From positions 85,756,921 through 85,820,920 of the forward strand of contig JALMGJ010000005.1 of NCBI GenBank assembly GCA_023362775.1: a stretch of 64,000 bases of DNA. Reading direction: 5' to 3'. Source of the stretch: Charina bottae (lineage: Eukaryota; Chordata; Lepidosauria; Squamata; Charinaidae). Shown here piece by piece: positions 46,430 to 57,700 of this stretch (positions are counted from its first letter, which is position 1; every line of letters begins with the position of its first letter). A program made the position numbers and the translations under genes. The notes under the pieces were generated by a model. It did not search any database and was not told the DNA's origin. It saw only the letters and a program-made list of their open reading frames with translations.

Positions 46430-46800
46430 CTGCTGTTTAATTGATTCACTTAGCATTTGAAACTGTCACGCATTAATAATTGCTAAATCCTGTAGGTACT
46501 CTCTGATGTGTCACACTTAAATGTGTAGTTATCAGAAAATTAATATCCTTAATGAACCAACACTTCAGACTAGCATTGCGTGAAATTCTCCTTTGCCCTT
46601 TCATTTCCTGAACGTATTCTAGCCAGTTTTTGGAGGGATCCCCTCCCAGAGGCTGGTTGCTTTGCTTCTGATGCCCAACAATTGCCACGTTTGCTTTGGG
46701 TACACAGCGGGCTAAGTGACAAATGCAGTAATTATACTGGAGTTAGTAATTAACATAATTATAGTCAATTATGACAAATATAGTACAGAGAGAAATAAAT
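46430..46800. promoter_or_regulatory. Candidate homeodomain-rich enhancer in LRMDA intron 2
   Basis: Contains ACGCATTAATAATTGC near 46468 and then, within about 60 bases at 46,725-46,790, the cores GTAATTATAC, AGTAATTAACA, TAATTATAG and CAATTATGAC. Such clustering of TAATTA-type homeodomain cores in otherwise unique DNA is typical of developmental enhancers. A 3-bp periodic coding signal is absent. Confidence 0.3.
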
Positions 46801-46957
46801 GGGGAGGGGGGGAGAAATTAGCAAGCTAATTGATTTATCTTTTTATGTTTTTGCAACTGGCAATTGTAATCCCATTCTTTCCCCGGGAAATAGAGTGATA
46901 TTTACAAATAGCGGATTTTGTTATGAACTCGTTCTCTGCTCATGTTTACCTACAGTA

Positions 46958-46959
46958 TT

Positions 46960-47035
<76 letters not shown>

Positions 47036-47036
47036 T
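46958..47036. repeat. (TTTC)n microsatellite
   Basis: About 19 near-perfect units, then a degenerate T-rich tail to 47,055. Confidence 0.95.
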
Positions 47037-47260
47037 TCTTCTTCTTTTTTTTTAAAAGGAACGGGATGTACCAGGGAGGGAGAAATTAGAAGAAATCCCA
47101 TCAGCCTACTTTACATGGCATATTTTTTTCCCCCCAGATAAAATCAATCCATCAGATTTGGTTCATGGGATTTAGTTTGAGAAAAGCAAGTCTTGACTTC
47201 TCCCTGTGGGTCTTGCTGTGAGGAACTGGTGGTGCCTTGGATTGTGATATATACTGTATA

Positions 47261-47290
47261 TTGTGTGTGTGTGTGTGTGTGTGTGTGTGA
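47261..47290. repeat. (GT)n microsatellite
   Basis: About 15 GT units following TATACTGTATATT. Confidence 0.9.
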
Positions 47291-47799
47291 CACTGTCATC
47301 CTTAGAATTCAATGTTTGGATTCTTTTCTCTGCTGAGAGAGTGCAGAGGAAGGAAAGACAAGTAGGTAAGTAAATAAGACTAAGAAACTGACAAATTCAG
47401 TTCAGTATTCCTGACAGGGCTGATCTGAGACCCTTTTTTGCATCTGTTGCTTGAATAAAAGCTTCTAGGCAAATATTCTAATGGTTAAGCATTCCCTGAA
47501 TTTTCTTTCCCTCTGGCTATATTGCTTCTAACTGAATAGTGTCTAAGCTTTTCGAAATAACATTTTCAAATATTCTAAACGGAGTGATCACTAGCAGTGT
47601 GTTCCTTTCAAATATTAGAGAAAGAGAGCAAGCTTTGGAGAAGCGGATTGAGAAGGACAGGTTCTTGGACTCGAGCGAGCCTGTCTGATTCAGCATGGGG
47701 ACAAGAGCTTTTCAGCTTTCTGTTCCTGAGGGTGGGGCCTTGCAACTTGCTGCCCCCAGGTTCTCTTTTGGGCAAGTCAGCTGCAAAACTAGCCAGGAC

Positions 47800-47895
47800 T
47801 CACCATTATATAAATTATATAAATATCTATAATCTCCCTCGTGGGGGGAGATGGGCGGTGATATAAATCAAACAATAAATAAAATAAATAAATTA
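47800..47895 (+). mobile_element. Short L2-like LINE/SINE 3' tail
   Basis: TCCCTCGTGGGGGGAGATGG, GCGGTGATATAAATC and AATAAATAAAATAAATAAA, bounded by copies of ATTATATAAATTATATAAAT, probably the target duplication. Confidence 0.5.
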
Positions 47896-48145
47896 TATAA
47901 ATTATATAAATATCTGCGTATTTGGGCTGTTTCAGCAGAGGGAGAGAATGGGAACTGCAGAATTGCTTTCTGAAAGCGGCAAGGGCTAAAATGAAATGGG
48001 AGGAAATCATATCTGGTTCCTGGTTGAAGCAGAGCCGAGTACCCCCTACAAGTGCCATCCTGCAACCGAGATGATAAACAGTGATAAGAAAGATGGAAAA
48101 GTCTGGTAAGAAGAAGCTACTGAGGTCTAGCTTGATGCTACAGAG

Positions 48146-48263
48146 TAGTGTTTCTCAACCTCGGCAACTTTAAGATGTGTGGACTTCAACTCCCAGAATT
48201 CCCCAGCCAGCATGCTGTCTGGGGAATTCTGGGAGTTGAAGTCCACACCTCTTAAGGTTGTCA
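48146..48263. mobile_element. hAT miniature element with a decayed right end
   Basis: Begins TAGTGTTTCTCAACCTCGGC and contains the palindromic arms around GCATGCTGTCTGGGGAATTC. The right end decays at TTAAGGTTGTCAATA and lacks the terminal CACTG. Confidence 0.75.
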
Positions 48264-49179
48264 ATATATTGAACTTGGGGAATTGGGGGGCTTCACAAAA
48301 CGTGTTAGAATTAGCAGAGGTTCCCCCCAAGGTTTTGGCAGCTGGATCCTCTGGGAGGCTGGGCACAGCTGCTCTGTGGGCATCCATCCCCAGGTCAACT
48401 TGGCATATAGGTTGTATGTAGCCGTAGGCATGTGGCCATACATGGCTTGGGAGGGCCCTCAGAGCAGCCAAGGCTCCACCCGTCAAGGAGGGTGCTTCAC
48501 TCACAGCTTTGCCATGTGCCCTTCATAGCCTCATTCTCTCTCACCAGGGTTTTAATCATTAATTATTTTTGGTATTCCTTTTGATTTATGTTCTACAATC
48601 CCCTTTATAGTCTGTATTTGGAATCTGATGGTTGGTTACCCACCTTGGTTCTACAGTTGGATTGAAAGGCAAGATCTAAATCAAATCAGATCAAACTTAT
48701 ATAATGATTCTGGCCTAATACAGTCTAGTTGCTGTTTTTTAATGTGCATTTTCCTTGGGTTCACTTTGCCAAAAAGAGCTGATTGGATGTGATTCTGTTT
48801 GTTGCATGAACTGGCACAAACAGTTGTCACCGAACAAAATCTGATTATATGACAGCATCAAGGACCAGTACATTTTTTTTCAGGCTGAGGAACCAGTGTA
48901 TCAAATTAGACATGAATATATAGTAATTACGTTGTCATTCAGGTCATCTTTAATACAGGTTTGTAACTCAAGGTACAGACTCTTTTCACCGAAGAGACAC
49001 TGACAGGGAGGAAAGGTTTCTGTGTTTCCTGAATACTTGTGGAAGGTTTTCCAGAATGCAATCCAGTGGTAGCTGTGCAATTTTTTATTTTTCGGAGTTA
49101 TGTTGATTTGATTTTGGCAAGGCTGAGAGTAATTTTATCCAAGAGAATGCCTTGCGTTTCTCTCTCCCAATTTCTTCTG

Positions 49180-49413
49180 AACTCATTTTAAAAAAATTAG
49201 TTATTTCACAAATTTATATAGCTGCCATCTACCCAAGGAACTCTGGGCAGTGAACAGAAATAAAGCATAACCAAAACTATACAAATCTAATTCAAAATAA
49301 ACTGGGTTAAGGCCCCTAAAAATTATATTGTCAACATATTAAACAAAACTATACCCATGCTGTTGAGCTCCATCAGCCTCCTACCGCCAGGGCCTGGGGG
49401 AAGAGCCAGGTCT
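49180..49413. mobile_element. Left half of old interspersed repeat split by the hAT element
   Basis: GCTGCCATCTACCCAAGGAA, CTCTGGGCAGTGAACAG, AGAGCCAGGTCTTCC. It continues after the transposon at 51,444-51,720 (AGGGCTTTAAAGGTGACAAC, TTTTGGACCAGCTGGAGCTT). A common reptile repeat that I cannot classify firmly; L2-like is likely. Confidence 0.45.
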
Positions 49414-49493
49414 TCCTAGCCCAGAGCTTTCCAAACTTTTCATGTTGGTGACACACTTTTTAGACATGCATCATTTCGTGACACACTCTTACA

Positions 49494-51180
49494 GCAGGGC
49501 ACAAGGCAGGCACTAGGACCTGCGCGGAATCACAGCAGGTTTGGAGGCAGCAAGGCACAAGGCAGGCACTAGGACCTGCGCGGAATCCTGGCAGGGCAAG
49601 TTTGGAGGCAGCAAGGCACAAGGCAGGCACTGGGACCTGTGCAGAATCCTGGCAGGGCAGGTTTGGAGGCAGCAGGGCACAAGGCAGGCACTGGGACCTG
49701 TGCAGAATCCTGGCAGGGCAGGTTTGGAGGCAGCAGGGCACAAGGCAGGCACTGGGACCTGTGCAGAATCCTGGCAGGGCAGGTTTGGAGGCAGCAGGGC
49801 ACAAGGCAGGCACTAGGACCTGCGCAGAATCCTGGCAGGGCAGGTTTGGAGGCAGCAAGGCACAAGGCAGGCACTAGGACCTGCGCAGAATCCTGGCAGG
49901 GCAGGTTTGGAGGCAGCAGGGCACAAGGCAGGCACTGGGACCTGCGCAGAATCCTGGCAGGGCAGGTTTGGAGGCAGCAGGGCACAAGGCAGGCACTGGG
50001 ACCTGCGCAGAATCCTGGCAGGGCAGGTTTGGAGGCAGCAAGGCACAAGGCAGGCACTAGGACCTGCGCAGAATCCTGGCAGGGCAGGTTTGGAGGCAGC
50101 AAGGCACAAGGCAGGCACTGGGACCTGCGCAGAATCCTGGCAGGGCAGGTTTGGAGGCAGCAAGGCACAAGGCAGGCACTAGGACTTGCGCAGAATCCAG
50201 GCAGGGCAGGTTTGGAGGCAGCAGGGCACAAGGCAGGCACTAGGACCTGCGCGGAATCCTGGCAGGGCAGGTTTGGAGGCAGCAGGGCACAAGGCAGGCA
50301 CTGGGACCTGCGCAGAATCCTGGCAGGGCAGGTTTGGAGGCAGCAAGGCACAAGGCAGGCACTAGGACTTGCGCAGAATCCTGGCAGGGCAGGTTTGGAG
50401 GCAGCAAGGCACAAGGCAGGCACTGGGACCTGTGCAGAATCCTGGCAGGGCAGGTTTGGAGGCAGCAAGGCACAAGGCAGGCACTAGGACCTGCGCAGAA
50501 TCCTGGCAGGGCAGGTTTGGAGGCAGCAGGGCACAAGGCAGGCACTGGGACCTGTGCAGAATCCTGGCAGGGCAGGTTTGGAGGCAGCAGGGCACAAGGC
50601 AGGCACTGGGACCTGCGCAGAATCCTGGCAGGGCAGGTTTGGAGGCAGCAAGGCACAAGGCAGGCACTAGGACCTGCGCAGAATCCTGGCAGGGCAGGTT
50701 TGGAGGCAGCAGGGCACAAGGCAGGCACTGGGACCTGTGCAGAATCCTGGCAGGGCAGGTTTGGAGGCAGCAGGGCACAAGGCAGGCACTGGGACCTGCG
50801 CAGAATCCTGGCAGGGCAGGTTTGGAGGCAGCAAGGTACAAGGCAGGCACTAGGACTTGCGCAGAATCCTGGCAGGGCAGGTTTGGAGGCAGCAAGGCAC
50901 AAGGCAGGCACTAGGACCTGCACGGAATCCTGGCAGGGCAGGTTTGCAGGCAGCAGGGCACAAGGCAGGTACTAGGACCTGCGCGGAATCAGAGCAGGTT
51001 TGGAGGCAGCAGGGCACAAGGCAGGCATTCGGACCTGCGCAGAATCCTGGCAGGGCAGGTTTGGAGGCAGTAGGGCACAAGGCAGGCACTAGAACCTGCG
51101 CGGAATCACAGCAGGTTTGGAGGCAGCAGGGCACAAGGCAGGCACTAGGACCTGCGCGGAATCCTGGCAGGGCTCGGAGG
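49494..51180. repeat. 61-bp tandem repeat, about 28 units, inside the hAT-type element
   Basis: The unit runs GCAGCAAGGCACAAGGCAGG, then CACTAGGACCTGCGCGGAAT, then CCTGGCAGGGCAGGTTTGGA, ending with one G. Units differ at a few positions (A/G after GCAG, TAGG/TGGG, GCGC/GTGC). Some edge units are shorter (AATCACAGCAGG in place of AATCCTGGCAGGGCAGG). The unit has no stop codon in most frames, so long spurious open frames run through on both strands. Confidence 0.95.
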
Positions 51181-51227
51181 CAGCAGCAGCTGGGACACAC
51201 CCAGACACTGCAGCCGATACACTAATG

Positions 51228-51398
51228 CAGGGCTTTCCAAAGTTTTCCCGTGGCAACACACCAACTGCCGTTGGTGTGTCGCCACGGGAAAACCCGGAAG
51301 CGCTGATGATGATCAGTGCTTCCGGGTTGTGTGGCGACACACCAGACTCTGTGTGGCGACACACTTTTGTGTCTCGAGACACAGTTTGGAAAGCTCTG
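51228..51398. mobile_element. Second hAT-type miniature element nested inside the first
   Basis: 171 bp from CAGGGCTTTCCAAAG to GTTTGGAAAGCTCTG. It is flanked by CACTAATG (51220-51227) and CACTAACG (51399-51406), a 7/8 match at the hAT-type length. The interior has GTGTCGCCACGGGAAAACCC and CGGAAGCGCTGATG, shared with the element at 34,794. Directly after it, GTGTCTCGAGACAGAG resumes the host element's own right end. Confidence 0.8.
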
Positions 51399-51443
51399 CA
51401 CTAACGTGTCTCGAGACAGAGTTTGGAAAGCTCTGTCCTAGCC

Positions 51444-51720
51444 TCTGAAAGGCTAGTAAGGTTGGGGCTGTTCATATCTCGGGTGTGTGTCTGTCTTGGA
51501 ACATGTCTACTCTGTTTGACCTGGTGGAATGGGCAGAAACCATTGGAAATAGATCCTGTAAGCAGGGCTTTAAAGGTGACAACCGGCAGCTTCGATTGCA
51601 CTTGGAACCTCACTGGGGGCCAGTGCAGCTCACGTGGCAGTGCTGTTGCGTGGTTGTATCGTGGTGTGTCCATGCTGCTGTGTTTTGGACCAGCTGGAGC
51701 TTCTGAATGATCTGACCTCA
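51444..51720. mobile_element. Right half of old interspersed repeat split by the hAT element
   Basis: Resumes with TCTGAAAGGCTAGTAAGGTT immediately after the duplicated TCCTAGCC. Contains GGGGGCCAGTGCAGCTCACG and GGACCAGCTGGAGCTTCTGA. The frame of about 95 codons here has no recognisable domain. Confidence 0.45.
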
Positions 51721-52932
51721 TCAACAAAAGACAAGAGAGCTTTCTAGAAACACGTTTAGACGGCAGTGGCATCATTCCCTATGGGGAAACGAGTAGATTT
51801 TGTTGCATTTGTACCTTCTACCTAAAGTCAAAACTCTTATTCTAAATTCAAACTTAGAAGAATGGATTTCAATACTGCATTTCAATAAGAGCTGGCATTT
51901 CAGTTCTTCATTGAAAGGCAATTATGATTACAGTTGGATCCTTTTAGAACTTTATGGTTGTTGTTATTATGTACTGCTGCCTTGGCAAAGGTCACAATTT
52001 TAGTACATGTGCCTGGTAGATGATTTCAGTGTTCTGACTAAATTGGTGGAACAAGTGTTCAAGGCTTGACTCGCACAAGCTTGAAGGACCAAGCCTTGCT
52101 TAGCAAGGGTCAAGTAGTATAAAGAGAAGTCATCTGATGATTCTACGAACGCTTTGCTTTTTTGCCAAGCGTTCGAAGTAGCCACGTGCCATAAGTTCCA
52201 ACAAAAACTCAGCAGTTATGGGATAAGGCATGGATGCCTTGGATTTGTAACTGCTGATTAAAAGAAAGAAAAGCTAAGAAACGAATGGATCCTTTTCACA
52301 ACATTGACACTCCTCTCAGCCCTTTGCACCTTTAAAACAGGGTGATGTACTCTGCATTTTCAATATACGGGAGCTTTGTCAAGGCATCTTTACTAACTTA
52401 GCTGTATCTGGAAAGAAGATCATTAATTGGTAGGACAGCTGGATGACAAGAACAGCAGTTTTTCTGTTTAGTGAATTTGTTCGCTACAAGACTATGTACA
52501 TTCAAGTTACAATTAGGGATGTGTGAAATGTTGTTTCTTATTTTCAGTGTTTCATTAAAGACATGGGGCAGGTTCATTCTTTTAAACAGGAGCAAATACA
52601 CCCTCCCACACATTTCAAAGTAAATTAAAAATAAAAGCTTTCCTGATAAAAAATGGCTTGATAGGATTCCATTTAACAGGAGCTTAGCTTAGCTCACACT
52701 GAAAGCCATGATTGCCTTTCTACTGTTTTGGCTTTTCCTGACCAAAGGAAAGCCTTAATGGTGTCATTCTTTTGCCCAAAAAGCATAGGGATGGGTTTTG
52801 TTGTTCTTGGTGTTGCTTACCTGCCCCAATTATTCAGAAGCCCATTGCTGTAGCTTGAAAGTATGTGCTGCAGAGTCAACTCTTAAAAATGAAAATGGCT
52901 GTATCTGATGTTGTGGTTAGAATGTGCTTACT

Positions 52933-53263
52933 AAAGGTAAAGGTTCCCCCCGCACAGTTGTGCAGTCGTGTCCGACTCTAGGGGCCGGTGCTCATCTCCG
53001 TTTGTTAGCCGAAGAGCCAGCGTTGTCTGAAGATGCTTCCACGGTCATGTGGCCGCATGACGCACGTGGAACGCTGTTACCTACCCACTGAAGTGGTACC
53101 TATTAATCTACTTGCATTTGCATGCTTTCGAATAGCTAGGTTGGCAAGAGCTGGAGCTAGTGCGGAAGCTCACTCCGCACGCAGGGCTAGGGATTCGAAC
53201 CTCTGAACTTGCGATCTTCCGATCAACAAGCCTGGCGTCTTACCCGCTGAGCCACCACGCCCC
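52933..53263 (-). mobile_element. Sauria-type tRNA-derived SINE
   Basis: Minus-strand full-length copy. Tail GGTTCCCCCCGCACAGTTGT, body GCATTTGCATGCTTTCGAAT, head GATCTTCCGATCAACAAGCC. Confidence 0.88.
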
Positions 53264-53705
53264 TACTTACTGAATAGGGATTAGCTAATTTAATAGAAGG
53301 TGGAATGAAAGCACTAATAAAACACCGAATTTCTTATAATAAATTCAGGCTTATGTGCATCCCATTTTTTTTTACAGCGGGAGGAATAAGTTAAGCATAT
53401 ATGGTGCCTTGAAATTAGAGATGGTGGTCTTGGTGAATTTGTATTTCAAGTTTAATCCTCCAAGCACCCCTGTATACCTCCATAAAAGTCACTTTTTATG
53501 GAGGTATTTAATACATGTTATTCATTAGTTTTCTTGTAGTGTTTTTCTTTTCCTTTTTTAAGTAACAGTTTGATTCTTTTGGGACAAATGTAAAATAGAA
53601 CTTTCTCAACATTCTGTATTTTTCCATCTTCTTTAGAAAATGTATTTTATATGGAAAACTGTATCTAAGCAGGTTGAATATATTACCTCTCATCAGATAT
53701 TTATT

Positions 53706-54080
53706 ACAGGTAGTCCTCGACTTATGACCACAGTTGGGACCAGAATTTCCGTTGCTAAGCAATGCGGTCATTAGGTGAAACATGTGACTGCATCGCTTAG
53801 CGATGACAATCCCGGCATTCCCTGTTGCCGTCGTTAAGCGAATTCCACCAGCCGTTAGCCGAGGACCCACCCCAATCTAAACCATTCCGGGCTTCGTCCC
53901 TGCCAGCCCCAAGCTTTAAGTGACTGCCTCCAACTCTCCCCACCCACCTCTCTCCCCCCCATCTCTGCACTTTTGGCCACCCTGCACCCTGCCTTGCGGG
54001 GCAGCAAGCAGCCCCAGAGTCGTGGCATGCCAAGAAACCCCTGAGCTGCAGCATGGCAAGCAGGCAGGGTGCAGGGTGAT
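53706..54080. mobile_element. Tigger-like repeat with CAGGTAGTCCTCGACTTATG end
   Basis: Opens after TTATTA with ACAGGTAGTCCTCGACTTAT and continues GACCACAGTTGGGACC and AGCGATGACAATCCC. This resembles a very common squamate DNA-transposon family. The matching right end was not found, so the right boundary is approximate; the second half (53,870-54,060) is GC-rich and unassigned. Confidence 0.5.
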
Positions 54081-54099
54081 TAAGATTATATTGTTTTTT

Positions 54100-55190
54100 T
54101 TAATTGGATAATTTAGTAGACTGTGGGAATGCTGTAAACATAATGTATCTTGATTTCAGCAAAGCATTTAGCAAAATTCCAAATTAGCAAGCTATTTAAG
54201 TATAGACTGGATGGCATGCCAATTTAGTAGATACATAGATGGCTTAAAATTCAAACACTGCTCATCAATCATTTCTCATCAAAATGGTGTCAGGTGTCAG
54301 GTGTCAAGCAGAGTGTCAGCAGGGTTCAGTCCTGGGCCCAGTATTTTCCAACATTTGCGCTGGTGACTTGAATGGATGGCTGGAGGGAATGCTTACCACA
54401 GTTACAGATGGCACAGAATTGGGTAAGATAATTAATTTTGTAGATGACAGAAATAAAATCCAAAACAATTTAATATGTTAGAGAAATGATTGGATGATGA
54501 TGATGATGATTATGACAACGACAACATTTGATAGAGACCGGTGGTAGGTTTTTCATGAAGAAAACAGAGATGTAATGCACAGGTATAGGATGGATGATAC
54601 CAGGCTCAGCAATACTGTAGTAGTTGTGCAAATGATTTTAGAATGCTAGTTGAGTTCAAACGGAATATGAGTTAGCAATATGATATGACAGCAAAAAAAA
54701 AAAGAGTTTTGGACTGCTTGAACACAGGCCTAGTTTCCAAATAGTGGGAAGTTTTAGTTTCAATCTATTCTCCGTTGGTCAGACACCACCTCAAGAATTG
54801 TATCCAATTCCAGGCACTACACAAAGTAAGGAGTATTCAGAGAAACTGGCTACATTCAGAGAACAAGAATGGTCTACTAGATTCAGAGAACAAGAACATT
54901 CAGAGAACAAGAATGGTCTACTAGAAAGGCCTATGAAAAGAGATTGAAGGAGCTGTGACTGTTTGGCCTTGAGAAGAGAAGACTTGAGAGGGGGTAGGTA
55001 AGGGGGGAGGATGGACTTATTAGTATCTCTAAATATTTGAAAGGTTGTAATACAGAAGAAAGTAAAGTCCTACTTTTCGCTCTTCCTAGGTACATGACAT
55101 GGAAAGGTATATTACAGTTTCAGGAAGGTAGATTGTGACTGAATGTTAGAAAAAACTTCCTGAAAGGAAAGGAAAGGCAGCCTTTCTCCA
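54100..55190 (+). mobile_element. Degraded CR1-like LINE
   Basis: Broken frames give MYLDFSKAFSKIPN (RT block LDFSKAFD), then QQGSVLGPVFSNICAGDLNG (PQGSVLGPLLFNIYINDL) and a decayed DGTELGKI. Further on, GACTGTTTGGCCTTGAGAAG and ATATTTGAAAGGTTGT match the CR1 3' region, followed by GACTGAATGTTAGAAAAAAC. Many stops and shifts; no function. Confidence 0.65.
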
Positions 55191-55572
55191 GTTGTCTCTA
55201 CCTGCCATATTAGTTCTGGTAAGAGTGGCATGCGTCAGGTCCTATCAACCAAAAATGGCATCTTGCAGGACCCAGAAGTGTGCCTTTTCAGTTGCGGTGA
55301 TGGATGCCCTCTGGAACACCATGCCAGCTGAGATTAGATTGGCTTCATCCCTGCTGGCCCTCCAGAAAGGCTTAAGACCTGGCTGTCTTTGCCCAGGCAT
55401 GGGGATCAGGACGTTAGCGAGGTCCAAGTGGTTTATAAATAGTTTGTGGTTTTTTTTATTCCTGCCCGCCATTTCTTTTTCTTTGAACATGTGTTGTGTT
55501 TTTAAATAGTTACTGATATTTAATTTAAGTTCTTTTCACCACCCAGAGTCACTGTGGCAAGAGGGATAAACC
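55191..55572 (+). mobile_element. L2-like LINE 3' end
   Basis: The frame contains ALWNTMPAEIRLASSLLALQ, the same C-terminal block as at 27,530, then a 3' UTR with CACCCAGAGTCACTGTGG before a (GATA)n run. Confidence 0.55.

Positions 55573-55573
<1 letters not shown>

Positions 55574-55618
<45 letters not shown>
55574..55618. repeat. (GATA)n microsatellite
   Basis: About 11 perfect units directly after an L2-like LINE end. GATA arrays are well known in squamate genomes. Confidence 0.95.
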
Positions 55619-55619
<1 letters not shown>

Positions 55620-56822
55620 CTCTTCAAGGGGGATCTTAAGCTGTCTCCACATTTTATTTTCCAAGTCTGGAGTTCCAGGAATTTAAGCTTTCAAGAGGTT
55701 AGATTGAAGGGAGGTGGGGGAAGTTGCAGAAGGAAAAGTATTAGCATGTGTACATACGCTTCCGTGAAAAATTATTTGCCCCTTTTGGATTTTCTGAATT
55801 TTTGCTTATCTTTCCCACTGATTGTTTTCAGAAATTCACATGGATCATGCTGATATATGTATAAAGGGAGTCTAAGTGAAAAAATAACAGCAGAGTTTGG
55901 GTCTTGTTTCACTGATTTCCTAAACTGTTATCCAACAAGAAGACTATTATGGCCCAAGACCAACTTCCATACCTCTTTACACAGATGTAAAATGCAACAG
56001 AAATATCATTAAATAGAATATCCTAATTTAAATAGAGATTCCTTTAGAATATTCCAGTGTGTTCTACAAGCTCAAAGGACAAATTTGTTTACTTTGTAAA
56101 TGATGCCAGGTTGCTTAGTCTGCTAAAAGGCTTCCAAGCACCTAAGAAGGCATGCTAAGAGAGGTGAAATAAATTAAGTTATGAAGATCCCAGTTTATAT
56201 AATAGTGTATCAGTTGGTTTCAACTGCTCCTTACCCATAAGGACAAAGCAGATGGAAGGATGTTAGACAGCCTTTAGGAAAGCTCTTCAAGCTTGGTCTT
56301 CACATTTGATAGCCAAAGAAGCCGTTACTAGATCAATCTGCAGTTTAGGGTCTCTAGGCCTCTCATAGGGCATGGATAACAGAGGCTCTGGTGAAAATCC
56401 ACATGGTGGTATTTTGGAGTAAACTGTCTTTTTCTGGGTTGATTGGATATCATCAGGAAATGTTTTGATTTTGGGTTTTAATGATTAATTGGTTTATTTT
56501 AATAGAAATAATGTTACTATGGTTTAATTAATTAATTAATATAAAGAGATTATATTTGTAAACTTACCTATATCTGTATTGGAGAAAGTCGGAAGTCACT
56601 TTTCCGTTTTTGTTTTCTGTCTATTTGCACTTTTATATTTTTTCTTTTTTCTTTAGTTCTATTTTCTTGCTTTTCTTGCTTTTCTATTTTGTATTTTAGC
56701 TATACTCTGAAAATTAATAAAGTTCTTTAAAAAAAATAAAAAAGGAAATGTTGAAGGATATAGACCTGATGGATAAAGAATTAATTTAGCCAGTACTTAA
56801 GTGTAAAAAGCTATACTCTTTC

Positions 56823-56969
56823 GATGTATTGTCGAAGGCTTTCACGGCCGGAGTTTGATGGTTGTTGTGGGTCTTCCGGGCTGTGTGGTCGTGTTCTGGA
56901 AGTTGTGGTTCCTAACTTCCACAACTTCCAGAACACGGCCACACAGCCCGGAAGACCCACAACAACCAT
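56823..56969. mobile_element. Minimal Penelope insertion: two inverted end fragments only
   Basis: 147 bp bounded by a 12-bp duplication CTATACTCTTTC (56811-56822 and 56970-56981). It opens with TTGTCGAAGGCTTTCACGGC and contains GTTGTGGGTCTTCCGGGCTG, both found in the ends of the element at 61,550-63,539. It then turns back on itself near 56,925 (CTAACTTCCACAACTTCCAG). It is a second insertion of the same family reduced to a hairpin. Confidence 0.8.
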
Positions 56970-57124
56970 CTATACTCTTTCCTCAATCCTCAGTAGCTTG
57001 ATTTCCAACAAGAGTACAGTGTTAGGTGTACATCTTGATGCTTGTAACAGACTTCTCAGAAATTGGATTGTACATGCTCAAATTTTGAATGTGCAAAGTC
57101 AGTTGGACTATGTATTTAAGCCTA

Positions 57125-57220
57125 ATTGAGCTCTGTAAAGGAGTTATGGCCAGAGTCCCCCGTTGGGGGAGATGGGCGGTCATATAAATTTGGACAATAA
57201 ATAAAAAATAAATAAATTTT
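57125..57220 (+). mobile_element. Short L2-like LINE 3' tail
   Basis: GGCCAGAGTCCCCCGTTGGG, GGAGATGGGCGGTCATATAA and (AAATA)n. Too short to carry coding sequence. Confidence 0.5.
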
Positions 57221-57365
57221 GGGCAAAAATAGCTTAATGGATGATGTGACAATCTTGCCTCCTTTTCCATAGGAGCATCTCAGGACAGGTGCCCTGATTG
57301 GTTGGGCAATCCTGGTCACCTCATCAATCAATGGTTCCCCCCCCCTCCGAGGTATGAAAGACTAT

Positions 57366-57700
57366 AAAAGGTAAAGGTCCCCCCCCGCACATTTGTGCAG
57401 TCGTGTCCGACTCTAGGGGCGGTGCTCATCTCCGTTTGTTAGCCGAAGAGCCAGCATTGTCCGAAGACGCTTCCGCGGTCATGTGGCCGGCATGACGCAC
57501 ATGGAACGCTGTTACCTTCCCACCAAAGTGGTACCTATTAATCTACTTGCATTTGCATGCTTTCGAGTTGCTAGGTTGGCAAGAGCTGGGGCGAGTGCGG
57601 GAGCTCACTCCATCACGCGGGGCTAGGGATTCGAACCTCCGAACTTGCGATCTTCCAATCGACAAGCCTGGCGTCTTACCTGCTGAGCCACCACGCCCCC
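57366..57700 (-). mobile_element. Sauria-type tRNA-derived SINE with perfect target duplication
   Basis: Minus-strand full-length copy flanked by an exact 13-bp duplication TATGAAAGACTAT (57353-57365 and 57701-57713), indicating recent insertion. Confidence 0.92.

Larger units (their letters stand above)
49422..51435. mobile_element. hAT-type non-autonomous DNA transposon carrying a 61-bp minisatellite
   Basis: Termini are inverted: CAGAGCTTTCCAAAC on the left and GTTTGGAAAGCTCTG on the right. An exact 8-bp target duplication TCCTAGCC lies at 49414-49421 and 51436-51443, the size used by hAT transposases. The left part reads CATGTTGGTGACACAC. The interior is mostly the tandem array. No transposase reading frame is present. 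The element split an older interspersed repeat whose halves remain at about 49,180-49,413 and 51,444-51,720. Confidence 0.88.

Noticed and set aside
49494..51180. CRISPR-like array of regular repeats
   Set aside because: Units are directly abutting with no unique spacers, in vertebrate nuclear DNA.
49460..51225. Long open frames (up to 299 codons) on both strands with a 61-residue repeat
   Set aside because: They arise because the 61-bp unit lacks stops, so three units give a 61-codon period. They lie in a transposon-borne minisatellite and have no promoter or family match.
51806..51870. LRR-like phrase LPKVKTLILNSN that could be a third LRMDA exon
   Set aside because: No acceptor or donor at the right places, and the following sequence does not match LRMDA. 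Chance resemblance.
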